A DNA stretch of 64,000 nucleotides from the NCBI GenBank assembly GCA_965644295.1, contig CBFFRP010000281.1, positions 310,001-374,000 of the forward strand. Direction: 5' to 3'. Shown piece after piece: positions 34,032 to 44,969 of this stretch (positions are counted from its first letter, which is position 1; every line of letters begins with the position of its first letter). The notes beneath the pieces are model-generated. The model was not told where the DNA came from and made no database searches. It worked only from the letters and a program-made list of their open reading frames with translations. The DNA is from Paraphysomonas bandaiensis. Taxonomy: Eukaryota > Chrysophyceae. The position numbers and the translations under genes are program-made.

Positions 34032-37000
34032 ATGAGAACAGTAAGAAGATCCCTATCTGGGGATAAGGTACATAGATATGTCTACTTAGAGATCTATACA
34101 TATATAACTCATTCATTATATATATAGGCAGCATTTCTAGCAGCACAACAAGAAGTTGATATTCAACAATCTGTATTAGATCAATTAAATGTATCACAAG
34201 CAAGAAAAGAGAATAGAGAATATTTAGATTCTATTGGTGGAATAGATGCTTTACTACAAAGACTTGGGACATCTGTATCAGATGGTTTGAATGATGCTAA
34301 AGTAGAACAAATGAGACTTGTTTTTGGACGTAATGCTTTCCCTGAATCTCCAATGAAGGGCTTTTTTACACTCTTTTTTGAGGCTTTTCAAGATACAACA
34401 CTGATTATTCTAATATGTGCTGCCATAGTTTCACTTGCTATTGGTATATGGGAGAGTGGGGCCGATGGATGGATTGAAGGTGGTGCCATTTTAATCGCTG
34501 TTTTTCTAGTGGCAAGTGTGTCGGCTGGAAACGATTATACCAAAGAGCTCCAGTTTCGTTCGTTGGAGAAGTCGTCACAAAATGATGAACGTTGCTCTGT
34601 TATTCGAAATGGTATTATCGAGCGTGTTAATCCCGTCGACCTTGTTGTAGGCGACATGATACTCCTGCAGGTTAGGGAAATTTAATTTTATTTGTTGCAC
34701 ATATAAGGTTATAATTCAGGCTGGTGATATGATTCCTGCGGATGCAATTGTCTGTGACCACAACCTAGTTATGGCTAATGAGTCAGCACTTACAGGAGAG
34801 TCAGATGATCTCAAGAAGTCTCGCGACAAAGATTGCTTTCTTTTATCTTCCTGTCTTCTCACTGAAGGCGAAGAATGTCGTGCTGTGGTTATCGGGATTG
34901 GGCCCAATTCCCAGTGGGGAAAGATTAAAGCCAATCTCGTCTCTGAAGCTGTCAACACTCCCCTGCAAGATAAGCTCGAGATCATGGCACAGCAAGTGAG
35001 TGCATTATTGGATTATATTTTCGCATCGTCACTGTTATCTATAGATTGGTTACGTTGGGTTGGTAGCTGCAGTAGGTACCTTTATTGCAATGGTGATCTC
35101 TATTTGGGCGCGCCATCATGGCGAAGACATCCTGGATGGCTTCATCGAAGCATTCATCCTGGCTGTTACCATTGTCGTAGTTGCTATTCCGGAGGGTCTT
35201 CCTCTTGCTGTTACTATCTCTCTTGCCTATTCGACCAAGAAGATGTACCAAGATCAGTGCTTCATCAGGGTTCTGGCTGCCTGTGAGACTATGGGTAACG
35301 CCACCAATATCTGCTCGGACAAGACCGGAACACTAACTGAGAACAGAATGACCGTTGTTGAGGGATACTTTGCAGACACAAAATACTCTCAGGATGAATT
35401 TTCCGGTATCCGTCTGAACAAAGAAGCTCAGAATATAATCGTTCAAAATGTGTGCATCAACCGTGTTGCCTACCTGGTGTACAAAGACTCTGACGGAAAG
35501 GATTTACATCGACCAAACATTATTGGCAGTAAGACAGAAGGAGCTCTAATTCTTATGGCCAAGGAATGGGGATTAGATTATGAGCAGATTAAGTTAGAGC
35601 ATTTCAATGAGCAAAATGACAGAATGTTTGCTTTTAACAGCGCCAAAAAACGTTCTACGGCTATCATTCATCGCCCGGATGGATCTATCCGCCTTTTGTG
35701 CAAGGGCGCCCCTGAGTGGGTGCTACGGGATTGTACCCACTATCTTCGGTCCGATGGAACTGCTGCCCCGCTGAATAGGAGCAAGAGAAGCGAAATTGAA
35801 GGTCATATCGTGGGCATGGCTAACAATGCTCTCCGCACCTTGTGTATAGCTCACAAAGACTTCCAACCTGGCACTATTCCTGACGACTGGCAAGAGAGTC
35901 CTCCCGATAGTGAGGGTCTTTGCTGTGACTGTGTTGTTGGGATTATTGACCCGCTTCGATCAGATGTTGTGGACGCTGTGCGCACTGCTCAGAATGCTGG
36001 TGTCACTGTTCGTATGGTTACTGGTGACAATCTTAACACTGCCGTTGCTATAGCGAAGCAGTGTGGTATTCTCACCGCAGATGGTCAGGCCATTGAGGGC
36101 CCCCAGTTCCGTTCTATGAAGCCAGCCGACGTGGATGCCATTCTTCCCAATCTTCAGGTAATGGCGAGATCGTCTCCTGATGACAAGTACCTTTTAGTTA
36201 CCCGATTGAACGGATTTGGCATTCCGAATAACAAGGAAGAGTGGGAAGAAAAGCATTCTGGACGAGATGGTGTTAGCTGGGAAACACACAAAGATTTACT
36301 GCTACCTGGATACAGGGAGGAATGGGAAGCCACCAGACCAGAGGGAGGACAGGTTGTTGGTGTTACTGGTGACGGGACGAATGATGCGCCCGCTTTGAAG
36401 GTAAGAATCTTATTCATTGGCACTCTTTGTAATTGTTTTTTGTAGGCCGCTGATGTTGGTTTGGCGATGGGTATTACCGGCACGAAAGTTGCACAAAGTG
36501 CCTCAGACATAGTTATTCTTGATGACAAGTTCAGTTCAATTGTTCGCGCCATCATGTGGGGTCGCTCAGTTTACGATAACATCAGAAAGTTTCTCCAATT
36601 TCAGCTCACTGTCAATGTCGTGGCGCTTCTCATTGTATTTATTGGTGCTTGTGCTGGCTTCGACCCCCCGCTAAATGCCGTTATGATGTTGTGGGTCAAT
36701 CTTATCATGGATACCTTAGGTGCACTCGCTTTGGGAACGGAGCTTCCGACTATGAAGGTGCTCGACAGGAAACCCTACAAGCGCAGCGCAACACTTGTAT
36801 CTCGTCCCATGATGAGGAATATTCTCGTCCAATCAGCCTTCCAGCTTATTCTGCTGCTAATACTGCTATTTTCCGGGGCAGGTCTTTTCAATATTCCTCG
36901 CGGCGAATCTTGCGCCCGTTTTGACACACGATCTACGACCGTCACGAGATGGAACTATGATTCCAACGACAAAGTTGATGCAGGCACTGGAGAGATCAGT

Positions 37001-37555
37001 TGTCAAACTTTCAACCAGATCTGTAGCGATAAAGACGAACAGTGTTTCAAGGAAAACCACAATACGGATGATGGTAAAGTTAACTTCAGTGATCTAGATG
37101 GGTTCAGGAGTGATTGTATTCGTGAGTGCCAAGAATTTGACTGGACACATGGATCCATCATGTTCAATACATTTGTCTTCTGTCAGATATTTAACGAGTA
37201 TACGTCCAAGGAGATTCACAGTGACTGGGATGTATTCTCCTCTATCGGTGGGAATTACATATTCATTTTTGTTACATTCCTTACGGTGGGGTTACAAATC
37301 ATGTTGATTGAAGTGGGCGGAGAATTTATCAAAACATCGCCGCTTACTCTTAATCAGTGGCTCATAACCATTGCCTTGGCATCCATATCAGTGCCCGTTG
37401 GAGTGTTAATGCGTTTTATTCCTGTGGAGGAAGATCCAGAAACATTTTTCGATAATTCTGACAGCATTGCAGAGGCTGCTGAACGAATGGGTGAACATGA
37501 TAAGCTTCTTTCATCTCCAAAGCATAATGGTGTCCAGTTGACTGAACAGGTGTAA
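34032..37555 (+). CDS. P2B-type (PMCA/ACA) Ca2+-transporting ATPase, 1,106 aa
   Basis: Five exons: 34032-34067, 34128-34670, 34720-34995, 35045-36400 and 36446-37555; frames close. P-type ATPase hallmarks are complete: TGES (218-221), PEGLP in M4 (334-338), phosphorylation site DKTGT with Asp377, MVTGDN, and VTGDGTNDAP. The IMDTLGALALGTE and VNVVALLIVFIGA segments match M5-M6 of plasma-membrane Ca2+ pumps. The extracellular loop between M7 and M8 carries an unusual insert of about 80 residues (888-970) with six cysteines (893, 923, 930, 937, 961, 965) and a degenerate EF/dockerin-like loop (HNTDDGKVNFSD). Human PMCA has a short loop here. The C-terminal tail is short and lacks an obvious calmodulin-binding helix. 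Probable role: Ca2+ export across the plasma or vacuolar membrane. Confidence 0.93.
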
Positions 37556-38967
37556 TATAGGCACATTATGGTAACGCATATTGTACTGATGCGACGCACA
37601 TACGAGTGGTGCCGAAGCAACTAAGTGCATTCAAAAACAAAAATATGTGTTGTAGATCGTAGCGTTAATATGATTCTGAAATCTGATATATAGGGCAGTT
37701 ATTAAGCCCTCATTGTGCGGTTAATATTCTATTTGCTGAATTAATTGATCGCTAATTTCTAATCAACTGAGTAACATATGTATTAACTTTGCTTGTAAAA
37801 GGAGAACACACAAAGCTATATTAGATTCGTTTATCGTAGTTACCATAGAGTTGAGTAGTATTGCTATGCACAGTGAATTTTGAAGAATTGAGATTATGGC
37901 TAGCTGTATCGGATTAGAAAGAGTATTTAACTATTTTACATGTAAGAATATGAAACCTAGTAGCGCCATGATACTAGAACGCGACTACAAGAGGAATAAG
38001 AACCAGTATTTGAAAGCATATTATATATTATCTTGTGCAGTCGGTACTATATACTATACATAGGCATACAAGCACGATTATATTATCTATACAGCACACA
38101 ACACAGCCTCACGAGGATACAAGCCACGAGTGCAAGCATATATATATTTATGTAGCTATTGAGCGAATGTCAAATTTTGTGGCTAGAGGGAACTCTTTGT
38201 ACTACATGTATATCTTCTCTTTGAGGTCTGTATTTTAGTGTAAATCTACCTGGTGTTGTTGTTACAGCTAAAGTATATGGTTAATACATATAGAGCGATA
38301 ACCGTCCTCAGTGATCTGGCCTTTACTACTGGGCTCTAGGTTTTTTGTTGTAGTCGAAGCCCTCTATCTGCGTAAAGCCTGGTTGGGCAGGCAATAATTT
38401 TGACTGAAATATGGCCCAGTCCCGTTTGACTTTCACTCTGAATACAAATTTTCCTTTTAATGGTGATGTTGAAGTTTGATGGTGTGACGTTTGATGGTTG
38501 TGTATGCCTGATAGTGCCTCGTCAATACAGTTGTTGTAGTAGGCATCGTGATAGTAGGAGTGATATTTTTATTGCGACGTTCATCATGTATGTGGGCTTC
38601 TCAATGCTCATCCTTTGTCCCATTGTCCTCATATTTATATGTTTACAGTCTTTCTTGTTATCCGTATACTCGGCCAAAGAGGAGACTCTACAGGGGAAAT
38701 ACTCGTAGTCTTCTGATCAGGGTCTTGCAATCGTCGATTGGGGTCATTGGGAGATTGGTAGCAAAAAGCCTTATATAGTTCTTGTTATGAGACTTTTTAT
38801 GACGGTGACATACGCATGCACACGACAGTATCTAAAAACCTAAGTCAATAGTTATATCTTTGAAGTGCTTTTCGATCTCAGTCCATGGCCTTTTAACGTA
38901 TTTTTTCGGTTGCTGTCTCGATAATACTTTCAGCGTTCTCGTCTTGTAACCATCGCGCTAGAAAAAG
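37556..38967. other. Intergenic, 1.4 kb, possible coding debris
   Basis: Mostly AT-rich. The plus-strand frame 38460-38708 includes a hydrophobic stretch (MYVGFSMLILCPIVLIFICL) followed by SVYSAKEETLQG, which looks faintly like the end of a membrane-protein gene. I found no convincing upstream exons, so I leave it uncalled. Confidence 0.3.
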
Positions 38968-38980
38968 CAGTAATCATAGA

Positions 38981-39469
38981 GAAACCCACCAATCATACCC
39001 CCAGGAATATATCACCGCCCTGCTAAAAACCCTCCGGCAACTCTAACTATGCCCGAGGCCCAAACAGTGCACTGAGACAGCGCCTCATTCACATTCCAAC
39101 TCCCCACCCAATCTCAGCCCACACACCTAGCACTCGGTACACTCAGGACCTTCCTACAGAACCCGGTACCACCACAAAGCCCTGTGGAGACTCATCCCAA
39201 GAGGAGACCCCCGGACAACACGCGCCAGTGAGTCCTAAGACACACGAGCATGTGGCGAAACTCACAATCAACATTAAGAACGGAAGTGAGCGCACCTTGG
39301 TGCTTGCGGCGACGCACAAGCAGCTTCTGTAGCGCTAAATAGTAGGATAATAGAGTTTGTGATGATTAGTTATGGATAGTGGTCTAAATAATCTGTGTAG
39401 CTTTCAACTAGCCACTACATTGGTGCAGATTTGTAACGCCTACTGTTACATAATAAGACCTTTTCAATA
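38981..39469 (+). mobile_element. Retroposon copy, type I body (489 bp, 5' truncated)
   Basis: Flanked by a perfect 13-bp direct repeat, CAGTAATCATAGA, at 38968-38980 and 39470-39482. The body (39020-39290) matches the longest type I copy (12414-13214) in reverse orientation, starting part-way in, as expected for 5' truncation. The shared module runs from about 39296 (CCTTGGTGCTTGCGGCGACG) to the tail TAATAAGACCTTTTCAATA. The sense strand is plus. No intact ORF. Confidence 0.78.
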
Positions 39470-39482
39470 CAGTAATCATAGA

Positions 39483-40049
39483 TAAATGTGTTCGTCTTAG
39501 TCATTTTCCCTGTTTAAGTGATCCTCGTCCGTTTCCTTTTCTGGCGTATGGGTTCTATGGTGGATGATATTATAGAGATATATAAATAGAGAATCCGGTA
39601 ACTCTAATGAATGAGAACAATAGATAGGACATTAAGAGTCAATACGTGATGGGTGCAGTTTGGGATTTAATGATGAACAAATCTCAAGAAGTGTGGGATT
39701 CTATGATAGATTCGTCCATGTACGAGATGGCGGTAACCAATACTATTTTAACACGCAGCTACCTCTGCTGACTTTAGTAATATGCCGAGATGATTGCTGT
39801 ATTATGCATTATAGGAGTCCAGCACACACTGTTGCTTTTGCATAATCACACTGTGTTTGCAATAATTACAATGTGTCAGATCCACTCACGATTACTATAG
39901 ACTTTAATATTTAGAAAACCACGAGAAGCTACGACCTGACTAACGACAAATGGGACATCTAATCTCCATAAAAGAGCAGTATATTTACGAAAATAAAAAT
40001 AAAATTCGGAATAGGTCAGTTATACTGTCTTGTTTCGGCATCATAATAT
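39483..40049. other. Intergenic, no gene seen
   Basis: Sequence between a retroposon copy and the PIG-B stop codon. No conserved ORF is seen; the 61-codon frame at 39660 is unsupported. Confidence 0.4.
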
Positions 40050-42722
40050 CTACTTGGTTCGGTAAAAAACACTGACTTCTCTTTTGAAAGTAGGATCATC
40101 GTGGTCGTATATGAAAAATGCGTGGGGAAATGAGATCACCTATACAACAGTAATCATAAGCAATTATATAGTACAGAAATTTTGAACCAGCAACCTTATC
40201 CAAGTTATATATTTGAAAGAAATCAGCAAGAGAGTTTTCATAGCAATCAAAAGTTAGAACAATATCAGGGTCTGGCCAGCATCCCACTTCTTCTACATTA
40301 GACATGCATTCATGCCTGGAGGACATTAACTCGACAAACTTTCCTGGCGACTTTTCAAATTTCTTCGATGCGGATTCAAGTCCCTCGCTTCATCAATACC
40401 ATTAAATAAAGCTTAAAAGAGATCCTGTTACTTACTCGGGTGAACAATCAGGGGAATACAAGGAGACATTTAATGGGAGCCACAGCATATGTTTAGTATC
40501 ATTTACCAGTCGTACGTAATGAGTCGGCATAAACGAGTAACCGGGAAACGAATGGCATGGCGCAAGTAGGTATATATTTATACTCGCGTGTATATCAACA
40601 GCACTTTGATCATACTTTCCAAACAATTCAAGATACCCTATTCACAAAGGTAAAACTATGTGGGCATAATCTGAGACGATACTCACTGGTCTCTATGTCC
40701 GCTGAAATGTAGTGAAAAGCTGACTCCGTACCACCCTATTCTTCATATTACATACAGATACACGTATTCGCTATATATAGATCACACGATTTATATCCAT
40801 GCCTACGAACCTGGTGATACGTGATGAGATAGACGGAAGCAATGGCATGCAAACCACATAGCAGAGATAGAACAATACTTCCTAAGCGCATACAGTCCCC
40901 GCAATGTTGTCTGTGCGATGCGGATTCCTCATTGCTGCTGCTCTTGTACGTATCATTCACATAGGACACGATATAGCCAACAAAAAGGTGGACAGCAGGA
41001 AGAATAGGAAGAATGAAGCGAAACTCCTATTCGTCATTACCAATCACAATACATGGGATAGATAAAACAATAGGGGGCTCACCTTGTGAGGAGACAAGCT
41101 CATCACCACGGTGTAAACACCAGATAGTGCAATAAAAAGCCTGAATTACATATTTTGACAACACTCTAACATCAGCTGCAGCAATACTGACTTCGAGGTA
41201 TACGAAATTCGATTTCTAAAAGACTTGTGCAGAATAAAGAGGTACAACCCGCAAGCCACCACAAAGAGATGCAGTCCTAGAACTGTGACAAGTCCCTACG
41301 AAACAGCATGCAACTATTCAAAATAATTCAACGATTGCAAAGGTGTACCTCGGTAAAGTACCAGTAATATGGTTTGATTCCAAATATAGCAGACTTATTT
41401 TCTATGAAATTCACTTCCAGGAAGCGCAAAGGCGGAACATTGCGTATTACATCTACGACGAGCTGTCCAACAATAAGCCCACAGATAACAGTACAACTAA
41501 TTTACCTGGTCAAACTGTAAATTCATAAGCTTGTGCCATATATACAGAATTGCATCTCCTGGAGACACGTAGTCATAGCTATATCCCACAACATCCATGT
41601 AAATGCACCCCAGGAGAGGGACAGCACCTATGACAAGACACTGGAAACCGTTAAAGCCTTGGGCTACATGAAATATACAGTTACCTGCAGAAGGAAGTAT
41701 ATTGGCGATGATTGTGTTATAAGCATCGCAGTGACCACTGGGCCCTGAAGATAAATTACAGAACATAACATATACAGACAGCATGGACCAGCATGATAAG
41801 AGCCGTGGGTCTGGAGTACACGGATATAACTGAAAGAATGATAGCCATCGCTATATACATCGCGAAACTACAGTTACAAAATAAAAAAACAAAGGCTAAA
41901 TCCACCTCTATTTCTGTGCATCCACGCCCACAGAATAAGCAGTAACAGAGCTGTCTCCGTTGAGTTAGATAGAGTTCGACACATGCAATACGTCAAACTC
42001 CACGAAGAGAGATGAGCCAGAAGCGCATATCTTGCAATATGTGAACCAGAAACACGTCTACACAAAATATTTACAGCAAATATATCCAAAGCTAAGTAAA
42101 CCTGCAAATATCATAGAAACATGTATCTGACAGGGCTGCAAGTACCCCCTGTAAGACACGCGGTGCCATTGCAGACACTATATGTGACTTCCATCCCTAA
42201 TACAGAGAAATCACATGGATTCTGTATATAGATATGATCTACCAGTGATCTCTGTATAGTAAAACATATATAGTATAGTGATAGTGTCACATGACTCCGT
42301 ATACGATACTCAGACTGCCATTCCCATGTCCTGAGATACATATGAGGACATGGGGGGGTCATGATCATATATACAAACATTTGTTTAATATCTCCATTGA
42401 TTATTTGAAATGCTGGATCAACTCCTGTGTATGGTAAGTTATGTATGTATGTGTGTACAGAGAGGCTATCAGTATGAGTAAGCGTGTATTAACCTTGAAA
42501 GTACTCATCTGGTATAAACGTAGTCCGAATAATACTTGCTATGAATACTCGGTAAAACATACATGCACAGAGTAACTGTAGCAGTTGTGAGCTACTGCTC
42601 TGTTTCATTTCAGGGTAAGAAATTGGGCATAGGTAAGAATTGTAAGTTAAGTTATATTGTGGTGTGCATTGTGTGTGATTCCATAGTACAAGCATAGCAT
42701 CAACCCAATCAGATCCCTCCAT
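40050..42722 (-). CDS. PIGB: GPI mannosyltransferase III, PIG-B/GPI10 family (GT22), 637 aa
   Basis: Sixteen exons on the minus strand: 42722-42494, 42424-42379, 42330-42243, 42196-42121, 42091-41906, 41850-41770, 41744-41685, 41627-41506, 41462-41349, 41295-41192, 41140-41083, 41026-40811, 40735-40687, 40637-40436, 40387-40195 and 40139-40050. All are GT-AG and the frame closes; two introns are only 29 nt (42120-42092) and 25 nt (41769-41745). Family landmarks in order: FIPDEYFQG (the Asp-Glu pair of the catalytic first loop), TWEWQSEYRIRS, LSSWSLTYCMCRTLSNSTET, SRPTALIML, KPYYWYFTE, SPHKEFRFILPILPAVH and LAPCHSFPGYSF. These follow human PIG-B order. The enzyme adds the third mannose to GPI precursors in the ER lumen. 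The start at 42722 is the first Met after the microsatellite; a frame through the repeat stays open upstream. Confidence 0.9.
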
Positions 42723-42730
42723 CCTCACAG

Positions 42731-43031
42731 TATGTATGTATGTATGTATGTATGTATGTATGTATGTATGTATGTATGTATGTATGTATGTATGTATGTA
42801 TGTATGTATGTATGTATGTATGTATGTATGTATGTATGTATGTATGTATGTATGTATGTATGTATGTATGTATGTATGTATGTATGTATGTATGTATGTA
42901 TGTATGTATGTATGTATGTATGTATGTATGTATGTATGTATGTATGTATGTATGTATGTATGTATGTATGTATGTATGTATGTATGTATGTATGTATGTA
43001 TGTATGTATGTATGTATGTATGTATGTATGT
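42731..43031. repeat. (TATG)n microsatellite, about 75 copies
   Basis: Uninterrupted tetranucleotide repeat of about 301 bp filling most of the 361-bp gap between the divergent PIG-B and cystine-knot-repeat genes. On the minus strand it encodes an open Thr-Tyr-Ile-His repeat in frame with PIG-B, and it is open in three plus-strand frames, so any ORF through it is uninformative. Confidence 0.97.
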
Positions 43032-43083
43032 CATGTACTGTTAATAGTCAGTATCTCAAAGCACTAGTCTTCATATTATTGAT

Positions 43084-43902
43084 ATGTTAATTAAAGGTCT
43101 TTTCATCGGTATCCTTTCTGGGTTAGCTAGTGCAGATGTTAACGTAAGGAAGGGAATACGTGGGTCTACATGTGTTGCCCATGGAGAGCAATGTGTTGGA
43201 AACGACTCTGTTTGCTGTGATCCTGCTGAGCATTGCGCTAGGGGAGGGCCTAACGGCGAGCAAATATGTACAACTGAAGATGATTGCCTACTTCATTTGG
43301 CATATTGTGACATTACCAAAGAAAATACCTGCTGTGGAGCTCCTGAATACCATTGCGTGGCTGGGCCTTACGGCTATAAGTGTGATAACGTAGGGAAGGG
43401 AGTACGCGGGTCTACATGTGTTGCCCACGGAGAGCAATGTGTTGGAAACGACTCTGTTTGCTGTGATCCTGCTGAGCATTGCGCTAGAGGAGGGCCTAAC
43501 GGCGAGCAAATATGTACAACTGAAGATGATTGCCTACTTCATTTGGCATATTGTGACATTACCAAAGAAAATACCTGCTGTGGAGCTCCTGAGTACCATT
43601 GCGTGGCTGGCCCTTACGGCTATAAGTGTGATAACGTAGGGAAGGGAGTACGCGGGTCTACATGTGTTGCCCACGGAGAGCAATGTGTTGGAAACGACTC
43701 TGTTTGCTGTGATCCTGCTGAGCATTGCGCTAGAGGAGGGCCTAACGGCGAGCAAATATGTACAACTGAAGATGATTGCCTACTTCATTTGGCATATTGT
43801 GACATTACCAAAGAAAATACCTGCTGTGGAGCTCCTGAGTACCATTGCGTGGCTGGCCCTTACGGCTATAAGTGTGATAACGTAGGGAAGTATTATTCGT
43901 GA
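43084..43902 (+). CDS. Secreted cysteine-rich repeat protein with cystine-knot-like spacing, 272 aa
   Basis: A single exon. The first 18 residues (MLIKGLFIGILSGLASAD) form a signal peptide. The mature part is three almost identical 82-residue units (43144-43389, 43390-43635, 43636-43881). Each unit contains two related modules with six cysteines spaced C-x6-C-x6/7-CC-x5/6-C-x8/10-C, which is the spacing of inhibitor-cystine-knot (knottin) folds, so six modules in total. The short tail after the last unit is GKYYS. The unit repeats are nearly identical at DNA level, indicating recent duplication or gene conversion. It is probably an extracellular protein; knottin spacing occurs in protease inhibitors, antimicrobial peptides, toxins and structural proteins, and the sequence does not decide among them. 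Confidence 0.75.
   Translation: MLIKGLFIGILSGLASADVNVRKGIRGSTCVAHGEQCVGNDSVCCDPAEHCARGGPNGEQICTTEDDCLLHLAYCDITKENTCCGAPEYHCVAGPYGYKCDNVGKGVRGSTCVAHGEQCVGNDSVCCDPAEHCARGGPNGEQICTTEDDCLLHLAYCDITKENTCCGAPEYHCVAGPYGYKCDNVGKGVRGSTCVAHGEQCVGNDSVCCDPAEHCARGGPNGEQICTTEDDCLLHLAYCDITKENTCCGAPEYHCVAGPYGYKCDNVGKYYS
43144..43881 (+). repeat. Three tandem 246-bp coding repeats
   Basis: Exact period of 246 bp. Units 2 and 3 differ at almost no positions, and unit 1 differs from them by a handful of substitutions (for example AGGGGA versus AGAGGA and CCATGG versus CCACGG). The array lies wholly inside the cysteine-rich secreted protein and keeps its reading frame. Copy number is likely to vary between strains. 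Confidence 0.95.
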
Positions 43903-44969
43903 TAACATCCAACTCGTGGATAGTCAAAAGACACCGAATTACTTTTTTGTATTGGGAAGTCTGAGTACTATTTGTATGAAGGAGAGCACTGTTTAGTTCT
44001 CTCTTTCTCCATTGTAAGCTGCGGTTGAAATATTTTGCGGTGAAGTATTATCTAGAAAATTTTTATATTTCGAAATAAAATTGATTTGTATTAGAGTTTA
44101 CTATATAATAACGAGATCACCCCCGATGCACTCCCGACGTAGTAGTTGTAGCACCTGTAGTAAATACTACTTGCTCTCAAAACCTTTACAACTTTACTAA
44201 TTATACACAAGCAATCACGACAAGGAACGTAGATACGTCCAACGATATAATCATTCAGGATTTTATAAAGATTCCTACATATGTGCTCAACATATGTGAC
44301 AAACAGCTTGTCAAATTAAAATAGACAGCTTGTATAGCACTATGTTGCTATATTCTATATTGTTCCCTGCCAAGGCTTGTTGTCCTATTACTACTAACAC
44401 TTCGATGTGATGCAACAGTGTGTCATGGGATACAGAAAAATGTCTTCAATAACGGCATTATTAAAATACATCCTCAACAAACATCAATATTCCCCGGCAT
44501 ATATACACGTGCTGCAGAAGTGAACACTCTATTCCACTCTGCAGATTCCCAGGAGACCAGAAAGAACAATATCATATATCTGATGATAGATCTTTATATT
44601 ATATGATAGTGTATGGTTTACAGGAGAGACTGTGAAATGAAGGGTGGGAACTGGTCTGCTGCTGTGTTAAAGATACTCCTTAACATACCCATTAACACTT
44701 TATGAAACATAGTGAAAAAATCCACTTTTTCTTTGAAATAAAACCCTATTTTTTGAACAATTCTATGATTCTTATCTAAAAAGTGAATATATATCGAAAA
44801 TAATGTGGTTTTTGTTAATTTTCCCATCTGTCCATCTACAGTATGTGGCATATACAGCAGTACTTCTACTGTGATGCTGCTGTGGTGGGAGGCTGGCTGA
44901 GTGTGGCCACTGTATGAACATCGACTCATGTCATAGTCTTATAATTCACAGATATCTATATAATCAACT
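43903..44969. other. Intergenic, 1.07 kb, no gene seen
   Basis: AT-rich stretch between two plus-strand genes. ACAGCAGTACTTCTACTGTG at 44855-44874 is an imperfect palindrome containing the CAGCAGTA word, about 100 bp before the hydrolase-like start. The minus-strand frame 44618-44929 (103 codons) would make a further divergent pair but has no recognisable features. Confidence 0.4.

Noticed and set aside
42102-42124. A 23-nt non-canonical intron in PIG-B
   Set aside because: A 29-nt canonical GT-AG intron (42120-42092) keeps the frame and the conserved residues, so no unusual splicing is required.
42489-43034. Minus-strand ORF with a long Thr-Tyr-Ile-His repeat at its N-terminus
   Set aside because: The repeat part is just the TATG microsatellite read in an open frame; the PIG-B protein is taken to start after it. 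The three plus-strand Met-Tyr-Val-Cys ORFs through the same array are artefacts as well.
43288-43755. Repeated 73-codon minus- and plus-strand ORFs inside the cysteine-rich gene
   Set aside because: They recur every 246 bp because the gene itself is a tandem repeat; they are shadows of it.
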